Below are positions 52,965 to 61,418 of a stretch of 64,000 nt of DNA, piece by piece (position 1 is the first letter of the stretch; each line of letters begins with the position of its first letter). The notes below the pieces were generated by a model. The model was not told where the DNA came from and did no database searches. It saw nothing but the letters and a program-made list of their open reading frames with translations. Position numbers and translations under genes: made by a program. Source of the stretch: Pedobacter ginsengisoli (GTDB lineage Bacteria > Bacteroidota > Bacteroidia > Sphingobacteriales > Sphingobacteriaceae). The stretch is from assembly GCF_002736205.1 (NCBI RefSeq), contig NZ_CP024091.1, forward strand, positions 3,221,555 through 3,285,554, in the 5' to 3' direction.

Positions 52965-53404
52965 TTATCGAGGCCCATCAGCGGATCAAAGGGCAAGTCA
53001 CAGATCTGGAAAATCTGCTTGTCCAAAAAGGCTACCCGAGACCTTTCCTGGCAACCTACCAACAAGACGGTAAGACGCTATCAGACAGTCTAAAATACCT
53101 CATGTTGACGCATGAGGTTCTTGGTAAAAAATTGCCTAAGCTTTCTTTAGTCAGCCAGGATATCCGGCTGAAAGGGGGATACCGCATCAGCTGCATTTTC
53201 AGTCTGGATTATACCCGGCAAAAAGGACTTCTGATCACAAGCATGGAGATCATCTGCCTTAATTCAAGGGGGCTGACCAGGGACTACGATCATCAGCAAG
53301 TAAACAGTCATTCGGCCTTACCGCAATTCAGCCGGATCATGGCCCGGGTGGTGCCGGCTGATTTAAAAACAAAGCAAAAACACAAAAACAACCTAACCCG
53401 TTAA
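52961..53404 (+). CDS. Unknown protein in the tra operon
   Basis: 147 residues, soluble, start ATGA overlap with traI. The N-terminus is helical (EAHQRIKGQVTDLENLLVQK), then a beta-rich region (GYRISCIFSLDYTRQKGLLI) and a Lys-rich tail. No family known to me. Its overlap with traI and 4 bp gap to the next gene mark it as a genuine operon member. Confidence 0.62.
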   Translation: MIIEAHQRIKGQVTDLENLLVQKGYPRPFLATYQQDGKTLSDSLKYLMLTHEVLGKKLPKLSLVSQDIRLKGGYRISCIFSLDYTRQKGLLITSMEIICLNSRGLTRDYDHQQVNSHSALPQFSRIMARVVPADLKTKQKHKNNLTR

Positions 53405-53408
53405 GCAT

Positions 53409-54059
53409 ATGAAATCAATATTTATCATCTTTTCCCTGCTGCTGATTGCATCAGCAGGCAAAGCCCAAACCTGGGCAGAGTTCTTTAAACAGAAAAAGAC
53501 GCAGCAGCGCTACCTCGCTCAGCAGGTAGCAGGCCTGCAGGTGTACCTCAGCTTTGCCAAACAAGGCTACAAGATCGTCCAGGATGGGGTCAGCACCATC
53601 AGTTCCTTAAAAAATGGAGACATTAATCTCCACAGGCTGCACTTTGCAAGGTTAAAGCATCCGGATGCCAAAATCAGAAACCTACCCCTTTTGACGGACA
53701 TCGTACAACTCCATCATTATATACTAAACCTCAGCGCCAGGTACCTGAAAGAAGTCGCGCAGAAGGGGAATTTTTCTCCCGATGAGCGGTCCTACCAGCA
53801 AGAGGTCTTTCAGAAACTCCGTAGCTCCTGCGCGCAAACGATCCAAGAATACCAGCTGCTGGTCGCAGACAATCAGCTGGAGCTCAGCGATGATCAGCGG
53901 ATCAGGCGGCTGAGGGACCTGCATCGCGAAATGCTGGTCCACCTGGATTTCTGTAAAAGCTTTGTTCAACAAGGCATGACTTTGAATAGTGAAAGAACCT
54001 CAGCATTAAGAAATGTCCATTTGGAGCTCCGGCTATACAATCTCAATCAGACATTATGA
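53409..54059 (+). CDS. Secreted helical protein, TraI-like paralogue
   Basis: 216 residues with signal peptide MKSIFIIFSLLLIASAGKAQ. The middle has a marker QGYKIVQDGVSTISSLKNGD followed by INLHRLHF, and later FSPDERSYQQEVFQKL and LSDDQRIRRLRDLHREM. These line up with segments of the next gene and, more loosely, traI. Such proteins are often called TerB-like in Pedobacter, though the tellurite link is doubtful. Probably periplasmic and part of the transfer machine. Overlaps the next gene by 4 bp. Confidence 0.7.
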   Translation: MKSIFIIFSLLLIASAGKAQTWAEFFKQKKTQQRYLAQQVAGLQVYLSFAKQGYKIVQDGVSTISSLKNGDINLHRLHFARLKHPDAKIRNLPLLTDIVQLHHYILNLSARYLKEVAQKGNFSPDERSYQQEVFQKLRSSCAQTIQEYQLLVADNQLELSDDQRIRRLRDLHREMLVHLDFCKSFVQQGMTLNSERTSALRNVHLELRLYNLNQTL

Positions 54060-54682
54060 AAATCCTGCTCCTCATCTTCCTGTTTCAACTGAGCTGCTAC
54101 TACAGTAAAGGGCAAAGCCAGGAAGTGCAGCAATTGCTGCTGAATATTGAAAAACTTAACCAGTTTAAAAAGATACTTAAGGACATGAAAAAAGGTTATA
54201 CCCTCATCAGCACGGGCTACAATACAGTTAAAGACCTTTCCCAGGGGAATTTCAATTTGCATCAGGCCTTTTTAGATGGGTTGATGCAGGTCAGCCCGGC
54301 AGTGAGGAAGTATAAAAAGGTAGCCGATATCATTTCGGCTCAGCTCATCCTGGTCCGTCAGTATAAAGCCGCGTCCAGGCGTTTTCTCCATAGTGGCGAT
54401 TTTCGTCCTGATGAGCTGCAGTATATCGCCAGAATCTATGACCGCCTCCTCCGGCAAAGTCTGGACAATCTGGATGACCTGCTGCTGGTGGTCACTGCCG
54501 GAAAGCTTCGCATGTCAGACCAGGAGCGGCTCAGTGCTATTGATCAGATCTATCTCGAACTGCAACAAAAACTAATTTTCATAAACAAATTCAACACCTC
54601 GACCAGCCTTCTTTCCTTGCAGCGTAGTGCAGCAGACAAAGACATTCACTCCAGCCGTGAGCTATATGGCATCCGGCCTTAA
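54056..54682 (+). CDS. Secreted helical protein, second TraI-like paralogue
   Basis: 208 residues, signal peptide MKILLLIFLFQLSCYYSKGQ; the cysteine in it could be a lipobox (LSC). KGYTLISTGYNTVKDLSQGN and FNLHQAFLDGLMQVSPAVRK match the previous gene's marker; FRPDELQYIARIYDRLLRQS and DKDIHSSRELYGIRP match traI's C-terminal half. It lies 11 bp before traJ. Confidence 0.72.
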   Translation: MKILLLIFLFQLSCYYSKGQSQEVQQLLLNIEKLNQFKKILKDMKKGYTLISTGYNTVKDLSQGNFNLHQAFLDGLMQVSPAVRKYKKVADIISAQLILVRQYKAASRRFLHSGDFRPDELQYIARIYDRLLRQSLDNLDDLLLVVTAGKLRMSDQERLSAIDQIYLELQQKLIFINKFNTSTSLLSLQRSAADKDIHSSRELYGIRP

Positions 54683-54693
54683 AACCTATCCAA

Positions 54694-55881
54694 ATGAACA
54701 AAGCGACAAAACGATTGGCCCTATTATTTTTATTGCTGCTGCCTGCATTTTGCCAGGCACAGGGACTTGCCCAGGAAATGAACAGCCTGCATGAGGTACT
54801 GGATCAGCTGTACCTGGAAATGATGCCACTATGCAGTAAACTCATCGGCGTTGCCCAGGGTATTGCAGGTTTTGCGGCCCTTTGGTACATTGGCTCGAGG
54901 GTATGGAGACATATCGCCAATGCCGAAGCCATCAATTTCTATCCCCTGTTTCGCCCATTTGTACTGGGTTTCGCCATCATGATCTATCCTTTGGTGCTGA
55001 GCATGATCAATGGTATAATGAAACCTACGGTGACCGCTACCGCAGAGATGATGAACAGCTCCAATCAGGCGATCGCCAAGCTCCTTAAAGCAAAAGAAAG
55101 ACAGGTTAAGGCAAGCGATGCCTGGAAGATGTATGTTGGATCTACAGGGGAGGGTGACCGGGACAAATGGTACAAATATACCTATGACAACCAGGATCCC
55201 GCGGCAGAAGGAATTTTAGATGGTCTTGGCAATGAAGTGCGCTTTGCCATGTCAAAGGCTTCTTATAATTTCAGGAATTCGGTAAAAGAATGGATGAGCG
55301 AAATCCTGCGCGTGGTATACGAGGCTGCCGCACTGTGCATCAACACGCTGAGAACTTTCAACCTTGTGGTCATGGCCATCCTGGGACCATTGGTATTCGG
55401 AATTGCAGTATTCGATGGGTTTCAAAATACGCTGAGCTCCTGGCTGGCACGTTACCTCAACATCTTTTTGTGGCTACCTGTTGCCAATATTTTTGGCAGC
55501 ATCATCTCCAAGGTACAGGAAAAGATGCTCATCCTGGATATTGGGGAGATTCAACAAAACGGAGATACGCTGTTTAGCTCCACTGATACCGCTTACCTGA
55601 TCTTCCTGTTGATTGGCATTGTAGGCTACTTCACCGTTCCTAGTGTCGCTGGTTACATTGTCAATGCCGGCGGTGCTGGTGCAATGACTCAGCAAATTAC
55701 CAGCATGGTATCAGGGGCAGCGGCTGGCACAACTGCAATTGCCTCCGCAGGCGCCTCAAAAGCAGCCAGCGGGGTGCAGCACGTTGCCGGTGCAACGCTA
55801 GGTCTGGGCAGTGATCGGGGAACAGGAGGATCCCCGGAAAAAGGTAACAGTTACCTGCACGACAAAATACTTGGCACTTAA
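54694..55881 (+). CDS. traJ: TraJ, VirB6-like conjugation membrane protein
   Basis: 395 residues, polytopic. A signal-like first helix ends near FCQAQG. Several long helices follow (LIGVAQGIAGFAALWYIGSR, PLFRPFVLGFAIMIYPLVLS, NLVVMAILGPLVFGIAVFDG, AYLIFLLIGIVGYFTVPSVA). The C-terminal GGAGAMTQQITSMVSGAAAG is typical of TraJ. It would form part of the inner-membrane core of the channel. Start 11 bp after the preceding gene and 14 bp before traK. Confidence 0.92.
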   Translation: MNKATKRLALLFLLLLPAFCQAQGLAQEMNSLHEVLDQLYLEMMPLCSKLIGVAQGIAGFAALWYIGSRVWRHIANAEAINFYPLFRPFVLGFAIMIYPLVLSMINGIMKPTVTATAEMMNSSNQAIAKLLKAKERQVKASDAWKMYVGSTGEGDRDKWYKYTYDNQDPAAEGILDGLGNEVRFAMSKASYNFRNSVKEWMSEILRVVYEAAALCINTLRTFNLVVMAILGPLVFGIAVFDGFQNTLSSWLARYLNIFLWLPVANIFGSIISKVQEKMLILDIGEIQQNGDTLFSSTDTAYLIFLLIGIVGYFTVPSVAGYIVNAGGAGAMTQQITSMVSGAAAGTTAIASAGASKAASGVQHVAGATLGLGSDRGTGGSPEKGNSYLHDKILGT

Positions 55882-55895
55882 TTAATCCCAGAGAT

Positions 55896-56525
55896 ATGTT
55901 TCAGCAAATAAAAAATATTGATACCGCTTTTCGGCAAGTCCGAATCTTTAGTCTGATCGTCATTTTCGCGAATGTAGCCTTCACCTGCTTCTATACTTAC
56001 CGATCAGACCAGCGGGTATCTAAGGCCGAGGATCGCGTACTGATTTTACTCAATGGCAAAGTGGTCAGTGCCATGAGTTCCAACAGGAAAGACAACCTGG
56101 AAGTAGAGGCCAGAGACCATGTCGCCACCTTTCACCAGCTTTTTTTCGACCTCAGCCCTGACGACAAGGTCATTAAGGAGCAACTTAGTAAATCATTATA
56201 TCTGGCTGATCAAAGCGCTAAGCGTGCCTATGACAACCTGGAGGAGAAAGGCTATTATGCAAGTCTGATTGCCGGAAATATCAGCCAATCATTACGGGTG
56301 GACAGCATTAAAATTGATACCAGAAGCTACCCTTACCCCTTTCGTTGCTATGCCACCCAGCAAATTATCCGTCAAACCAGTCAGCTTCGCAGAACACTAA
56401 TTACTTCAGGCTATTTACGGGAGGTCATTCGCAGTGACAACAACCCGCATGGTTTTTTAATTGAGCGCTGGAATACATTGGAAAACAAGGATCTAGAGCC
56501 ACAAAATCTGAGTGATGAAAAATAA
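55896..56525 (+). CDS. traK: TraK, VirB8-like conjugation protein
   Basis: 209 residues with one N-terminal helix (RIFSLIVIFANVAFTCFYTY) after the family opening FQQIKNIDTAFRQVR. The periplasmic part has FHQLFFDLSPDDKVIKEQLS, GYYASLIAGNISQSLRVDSI and the end SDNNPHGFLIERWNTLENKD, all matching CTnDOT TraK. It overlaps the next gene by 14 bp. Confidence 0.92.
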   Translation: MFQQIKNIDTAFRQVRIFSLIVIFANVAFTCFYTYRSDQRVSKAEDRVLILLNGKVVSAMSSNRKDNLEVEARDHVATFHQLFFDLSPDDKVIKEQLSKSLYLADQSAKRAYDNLEEKGYYASLIAGNISQSLRVDSIKIDTRSYPYPFRCYATQQIIRQTSQLRRTLITSGYLREVIRSDNNPHGFLIERWNTLENKDLEPQNLSDEK

Positions 56526-56850
56526 CAACCAAAGGCATGGCAAAGTCATGCTACAACAAGAGATGGTCAAAAACATCAGCAAGGTAATTCTAAAACTGCA
56601 AAACCATTGGGCCAGTGGGATGAATCAGGCATTCAATTATCTGCCGGCAAAAATGAAAATCGCCACATGGCTGCTTGCAGGTATTCTCCTGACTGCATGG
56701 AACATCGCGCGGCTGAGCAGCAAGGGGTCTAAGGATCACAGCATTCCCCCCATTTTAGCAAAAAGTGGCCGTATGCCTGCTACCCTGGCTTCAGACAGCC
56801 TAATCCTGATGGAAAAAATTTATGAATCACGTAAAAATCCACAAAGATGA
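56512..56850 (+). CDS. traL: TraL-like small membrane protein
   Basis: 112 residues with one membrane helix (IATWLLAGILLTAWNIARL) preceded by a basic cytoplasmic part. Size, single span and place between traK and traM match TraL (DUF3989), but the primary sequence similarity I can see is weak, so the call is mostly positional. It overlaps traK by 14 bp and traM by 4 bp. Confidence 0.6.
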   Translation: MMKNNNQRHGKVMLQQEMVKNISKVILKLQNHWASGMNQAFNYLPAKMKIATWLLAGILLTAWNIARLSSKGSKDHSIPPILAKSGRMPATLASDSLILMEKIYESRKNPQR

Positions 56851-57941
56851 ATCAACAACTCAAATCCACTGAATTTCTTAACAAACGCAGGTTCTTTACT
56901 TTCCTGCCGGTTATTATTCTCCCATTTGCCACACTCCTGTTCGTACTTCTGGGCGGGGGAAAAGGTAACACCAACAATAAGGTCTCTGTTCCAGGTATCA
57001 ATACTGAGCTGCCGGATGCCATAAATGACACAAAAAAGCAGCTCAACAAGATGAGCTTTTATGATCAGGCAACAGCTGATTCCAACCGGCTTGCCCAATT
57101 GTCCAATGACGGCCCTTATTCCGGTTCGTCCGGTCCAGAGACATTGGACCAGGGCGCCTTGTTCCCGACCAGATACCACCCCGAGCCGGATGAACGGCAG
57201 ATCTATCAAAAACTGGAACAACTTGACAAAGTTCTAAATCAACCGGAGAAAAAAATGCCTGAGCCTACCTTCACAAGCAATCTGGTCCCTGCAACTGAAA
57301 GTGCGCTCCAGATCCAACAACTCAGTGGTATCATGGACACGATGGAAGCAGGAAAGCAAGCGGATCCTGAGCTCAGTCAGCTCCAACAAATACTGGAAAA
57401 GATTCAGGAGATCCAGCATCCTGAACTGCTTAAGGAAAATCCCAGGCCAATTTTGCCCGAAGACACGAAAAAAATACACGCCGCCATTCCTGCTGTCATT
57501 GCCAAAGATCAAAAGGTCACACAAGGTACTGTGGTAGCCCTCACCCTGTTGGATTCAGCAGTGTTAAATGGTCAACACATCCCTAAAGGGCACCAGGTGT
57601 ATGGCAGTTGTCAGATCAGCAATCAACGGATCAGTCTGCACATTAAAAACATCGGTCTTGGTTATGCCATTATACCCGTTGACCTGCAGGTATATGATTT
57701 GAATGACAGCATGGAAGGGATTAATGCACCTGAAGCCACAACTACTGAGGTCCTTAAAGAAGGTTCAGACAATGCTATTCAAAGCCTTCAGCTCATGGAG
57801 ACAGACCAAAATCTACGCAGTCAGATTGCAGGTGCTGGCATCAGTACAGCGAAGAGACTGTTTGGTAAAAAAATGAAGCAGCTCAAAGCCAAAGTCAAAG
57901 CCGGCTATCCGGTATTACTCAAAAACAATCAATCTTTTTAA
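56847..57941 (+). CDS. traM: TraM, VirB10-like conjugation protein
   Basis: 364 residues with an N-terminal membrane helix (FLPVIILPFATLLFVLLGGG) after the LNKRRFF opening, then the conserved NTELPDA. The periplasmic tail includes a coiled region and the C-terminal beta domain (TVVALTLLDSAVLNGQHIPK, NIGLGYAIIPVDLQVYDLND) characteristic of TraM. It would span the periplasm between inner and outer membrane. No TraN or TraO follows. Confidence 0.9.
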   Translation: MNQQLKSTEFLNKRRFFTFLPVIILPFATLLFVLLGGGKGNTNNKVSVPGINTELPDAINDTKKQLNKMSFYDQATADSNRLAQLSNDGPYSGSSGPETLDQGALFPTRYHPEPDERQIYQKLEQLDKVLNQPEKKMPEPTFTSNLVPATESALQIQQLSGIMDTMEAGKQADPELSQLQQILEKIQEIQHPELLKENPRPILPEDTKKIHAAIPAVIAKDQKVTQGTVVALTLLDSAVLNGQHIPKGHQVYGSCQISNQRISLHIKNIGLGYAIIPVDLQVYDLNDSMEGINAPEATTTEVLKEGSDNAIQSLQLMETDQNLRSQIAGAGISTAKRLFGKKMKQLKAKVKAGYPVLLKNNQSF

Positions 57942-57961
57942 CCCATTTAAATCCAAAAATC

Positions 57962-58753
57962 ATGAACAAAAAAAATGTAGAATTCCTAAAAGACCAAATC
58001 AAATACACCGGATTTGGCGAAGGCTATGAAAGCCAGCTAAATGAGAAAATCAGTAAAGATCTTAAAGAATTCCAATTGCTCAACCGTACAGAATTTGGCA
58101 ATGATGTGGTCGTGTCCAGGTTAGATTTCAGCCGCTCAGAATCCGGTGACCTATACTTTTTCAACCGATATGAACTGAGCTTCAGACCGCAAAATTCTGA
58201 AATCCTACTGAAGCAAACCTTTCAGATAGGCAAGGACAGCAACATTACCCAGAAAGAAGCTTATAATTTACTGAATGGCAGGTCAGTATTCAAAGAGTAC
58301 AGCAAAATGGAAAAGGATGTCATCCAGGACAAATACATTGCTACGGGTGAGAAATATAATGCCTGGACGCAACTGAATTTTAAGGAAACCGACAAGTATG
58401 GGAATTATAAATTCCAGATGTATGGAGACAATTATGGTTTTCAGCTGGAACAGGCACTGGAAAAATTGCCAGTTGCAGAACTTAGTGATGAAAAAACTAA
58501 GGAGCGTCTGATACAATCCTTGCAAAAGGGTAACCTCCAATCGGTGAACTTTGTTGAAGAAAATGGTCAGCTCAATCCATGTTTTCTGGCTGCCAATCCC
58601 AGATTTAAGGTGATTGATGTCTATGACAGCAACCAGAATAAGCTGAGCAATAGCCAACATCAGGTGAAAGCGCAAGGTAATATGGAAACATTGAACGCTG
58701 AAAACAAAGAAGCCAGGCCCAGGATAAAAAAGTCAGGCCCGACAATTTCCTAA
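57962..58753 (+). CDS. Conserved mobile-element protein of unknown function
   Basis: 263 residues, soluble. The opening NKKNVEFLKDQIKYTGFGEG and the block LYFFNRYELSFRPQNSEILL are of a type commonly seen in Bacteroidota mobile elements without known role. ITQKEAYNLLNGRSVFKEYS suggests a nucleic acid or peptide-binding element, but this is speculative. It follows traM by 20 bp and the usual traN place is taken by it. Confidence 0.62.
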   Translation: MNKKNVEFLKDQIKYTGFGEGYESQLNEKISKDLKEFQLLNRTEFGNDVVVSRLDFSRSESGDLYFFNRYELSFRPQNSEILLKQTFQIGKDSNITQKEAYNLLNGRSVFKEYSKMEKDVIQDKYIATGEKYNAWTQLNFKETDKYGNYKFQMYGDNYGFQLEQALEKLPVAELSDEKTKERLIQSLQKGNLQSVNFVEENGQLNPCFLAANPRFKVIDVYDSNQNKLSNSQHQVKAQGNMETLNAENKEARPRIKKSGPTIS

Positions 58754-58816
58754 CAAGCTAGAAGTTCAAACCGCTGACGTCAATATTGGCGTCAGCACTA
58801 ATCAACACACCTACCT

Positions 58817-59137
58817 ATGAAAAAAATAAGAGACCCTTTGAGACAATTTTTAAATGGAATTGCCCACGATCCTAGGATCAGGCCTACTCATATAGCCGTT
58901 TACATGGCCCTTTACCAGCACTGGATTCAAAACAACTTCCCTATGTTCCTTCTTGTAAAAAGCAGGGAGCTGATGCCTCTGGCCAAAGTATCCAGCAGTG
59001 CCACCTGGCATAGCGCCATCCGGGAACTGGATGCCTACGGATACATCTGTTATATGCCCAATTTCAATAAAATGAGCAACAGCAAAGTCATGCTCAACTC
59101 CGAAAGGGTTACCACTGGCCTAACTCCTATAAGTTAG
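58817..59137 (+). CDS. Small winged-helix-like protein at the end of the tra operon
   Basis: 106 residues. The pattern RIRPTHIAVYMALYQHWIQN followed by VSSSATWHSAIRELDAYGYI looks like a replication-initiator or regulator winged helix. Function unknown; similar small proteins occur in Bacteroidota plasmids and ICEs. It ends 53 bp from the tyrA stop on the other strand, the likely element edge. Confidence 0.62.
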   Translation: MKKIRDPLRQFLNGIAHDPRIRPTHIAVYMALYQHWIQNNFPMFLLVKSRELMPLAKVSSSATWHSAIRELDAYGYICYMPNFNKMSNSKVMLNSERVTTGLTPIS

Positions 59138-59190
59138 CCTCATCCTCACCTCCAGCAGAACATCCCTGGAATCATCACTATCCTGTCGCT

Positions 59191-60039
59191 TTATTGCTTC
59201 CTATCAAGGACATCCTTGATTTTGTTTGCATTTTCCATTAGCTCAGTGAGGTAGGCCCAATTCTCTTTCTCGATACAAGATTTGAATTTCCGCAATTGTG
59301 TGATGTGCTCATTTAATACATCCAGTACGTTTTCCTTATTTTGTTTAAATATGGGCATCCACATTGCAGGGCTACTTTTTGCGAGCCTTACAGTACTTTC
59401 AAAACCGGCACTGGCCAATTCAAATATGGCATTTTCCTCTCTTTCTTTTTCAAGCACCGTGTTGGCCAATGCGAATGAGGTGATGTGCGAAATATGGCTG
59501 ACATAGGCTACGTGTACATCATGATCCTTCCCTCCCATATAGACATTATACATACCTAGCAAGCTATACAATTGTTCAACTGTTGCCAGCGCATCCTGAT
59601 CACTTTCTGATGCATCACAAATTACATTTGCCCTGCCATCAAATGCGTCCAATGTTGCAGCTTCAGGTCCACTGAACTCTGTACCCCACATCGGGTGGGT
59701 CGCAATATACCTTCCGCGGTTCAAATGGCCTTTTACTGCATCTAGCAGCGACATTTTAGTGGAACCGGTATCCAGTACCACCTGTTGTTTTACCTGATCT
59801 AAAATGCCCGGCAATAATGTAGTACAAACGCTTACCGGAGCACTAAGTATAATGAGATCGCTATCTGCCACAGCAGTGTTCAAATCAGTTATTTCATCAA
59901 CAATTCCAAGCTCCAGAGCCTTTTGTGAATGTGTTTCGTCATTATCTACTCCCAGTACTTTTGAAGCAAAGCCTTTTTGCTTTAACCTCAGCGCCATCGA
60001 ACCACCAATAAGTCCAAGGCCTACTACTGCTATTTTCAT
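59191..60039 (-). CDS. tyrA: Prephenate dehydrogenase
   Basis: NAD-dependent oxidation and decarboxylation of prephenate in tyrosine synthesis. 282 residues, monofunctional type. The Rossmann motif VGLGLIGGS is at 6-14; family residues include the HPMWGTEFSGPEAA loop and HVAYVSHISHITSFALA with the catalytic-type histidines. It is 33 bp after the aminotransferase. In related genomes this operon often continues to DAHP synthase; here the next plus-strand DNA is the tra operon. Confidence 0.93.
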   Translation of the reverse strand: MKIAVVGLGLIGGSMALRLKQKGFASKVLGVDNDETHSQKALELGIVDEITDLNTAVADSDLIILSAPVSVCTTLLPGILDQVKQQVVLDTGSTKMSLLDAVKGHLNRGRYIATHPMWGTEFSGPEAATLDAFDGRANVICDASESDQDALATVEQLYSLLGMYNVYMGGKDHDVHVAYVSHISHITSFALANTVLEKEREENAIFELASAGFESTVRLAKSSPAMWMPIFKQNKENVLDVLNEHITQLRKFKSCIEKENWAYLTELMENANKIKDVLDRKQ

Positions 60040-60072
60040 CTGTTTATTTATTTTCTTTTATTAGCAAAAAAG

Positions 60073-61227
60073 CTATTTATATAATTTACTAATCCGGATT
60101 ATAGCTTGCTCAAACCTGGAAAGATCACCACAGAGACTAATTCTGATGTATCGATTGCCCTGACTTCCAAATATGCCTCCTGGAGTCAGAAAAACATTTG
60201 CCCCATAAAGCACTTCATCACTAAGGGCATAGGCGTCTGTATACTGATCAGGAATCTTTGCCCAAACAAATAAACCTACCTGCTTAAGTTCATATTGGCA
60301 ACCCAGGATATCAAGTATGCGGTATACTTCATTTCTCCTTTGCGCATAAATGCCATTAATGTAGCTATACCATTCCTTACCAAGGGATAAAGCCTTTGCA
60401 GCGGCCATCTGCAAGGGCTGAAACATACCACTATCCATGTTGCTTTTGAACCTTAAGACCTCTTCAATCCGCTCTTTTGATCCGCAAAGCATGCCGATAC
60501 GCCATCCAGCCATATTATGAGATTTACTTAAGGAGTTCAGCTCCAATACTACTTCTTTAGCGCCCGGCACCTCCAAAAGACTCACAGGATTATCGTTGAG
60601 AATAAAGCTGTACGGATTATCATGTATAAGTAACAGGTTATTTTCCTTTGCAAAGTGAACCAGTTTTTCAAACATCCCGGTTTCTACCTGCTGACCTGTT
60701 GGCATATGCGGGTAGTTCACAAACATGAGTTTCACCTTGCTCAGGTCCGTAGCCGCCAACGCTTCAAGATCAGGATACCAGTTTTGCTCCTCCTGTAAAG
60801 GGTAGGTTATGGACTGACCACCTGCCAACTTAACGGCACTGGCATAAGTAGGATAACCAGGATCAGGAATCAATGCCTGGTCCCCTTCATTCAGATAGGT
60901 CATACAAATGTGCATGATGCCTTCTTTAGAACCAATGAGTGGCAATATTTCAGTATCAGGGTCAAGAACTACCTGATACCACTGCTGATACCAATCAGCA
61001 AAAGCCTGTCGCAATGCAGGAATGCCTTTGTAACCTTGATAACCATGTACCCCTGGCTTTGCAGCCTCTTCCTGTAACGTCCTTATCACGTCCGGATGAG
61101 GAGGAAGATCGGGACTGCCAATCCCTAAGTTAATAATGTTTTTACCCTCTTTATTCAAGAGGTCTATTTCTCTAAGTTTTTGGGAGAAATAGTATTCACT
61201 AACCCCCTCCATTCTTTTTGCAATCAT
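60073..61227 (-). CDS. PLP-dependent aminotransferase, class I/II
   Basis: 384 residues from the ATG at 61227. It has the NYPHMPTGQ turn, HDNPYSFI near the PLP ring and the lysine at 235 in LNSLSKSHNMAGWRIGML, so it is an active fold-type I enzyme. Coupled to tyrA it likely acts in tyrosine/phenylalanine synthesis, although the sequence alone cannot separate this from other amino-acid aminotransferases. Confidence 0.9.
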   Translation of the reverse strand: MIAKRMEGVSEYYFSQKLREIDLLNKEGKNIINLGIGSPDLPPHPDVIRTLQEEAAKPGVHGYQGYKGIPALRQAFADWYQQWYQVVLDPDTEILPLIGSKEGIMHICMTYLNEGDQALIPDPGYPTYASAVKLAGGQSITYPLQEEQNWYPDLEALAATDLSKVKLMFVNYPHMPTGQQVETGMFEKLVHFAKENNLLLIHDNPYSFILNDNPVSLLEVPGAKEVVLELNSLSKSHNMAGWRIGMLCGSKERIEEVLRFKSNMDSGMFQPLQMAAAKALSLGKEWYSYINGIYAQRRNEVYRILDILGCQYELKQVGLFVWAKIPDQYTDAYALSDEVLYGANVFLTPGGIFGSQGNRYIRISLCGDLSRFEQAIIRISKLYK

Positions 61228-61418
61228 CATTAAAAATTACTTATGCCCTGAAACAGTGATAAACGAATTATGATAGCATAATACCGAGTACAGCACCCCT
61301 ATAGATTGGTTATTGGTTGATCTGTAAAAACTGTTTTCTTTCAAGGCATAAAAATAGGTTTTTAATCGAGAAAATTAACAGAAAAAAGAGCTTACAAAAT
61401 TGACTATATCATCAGGGA

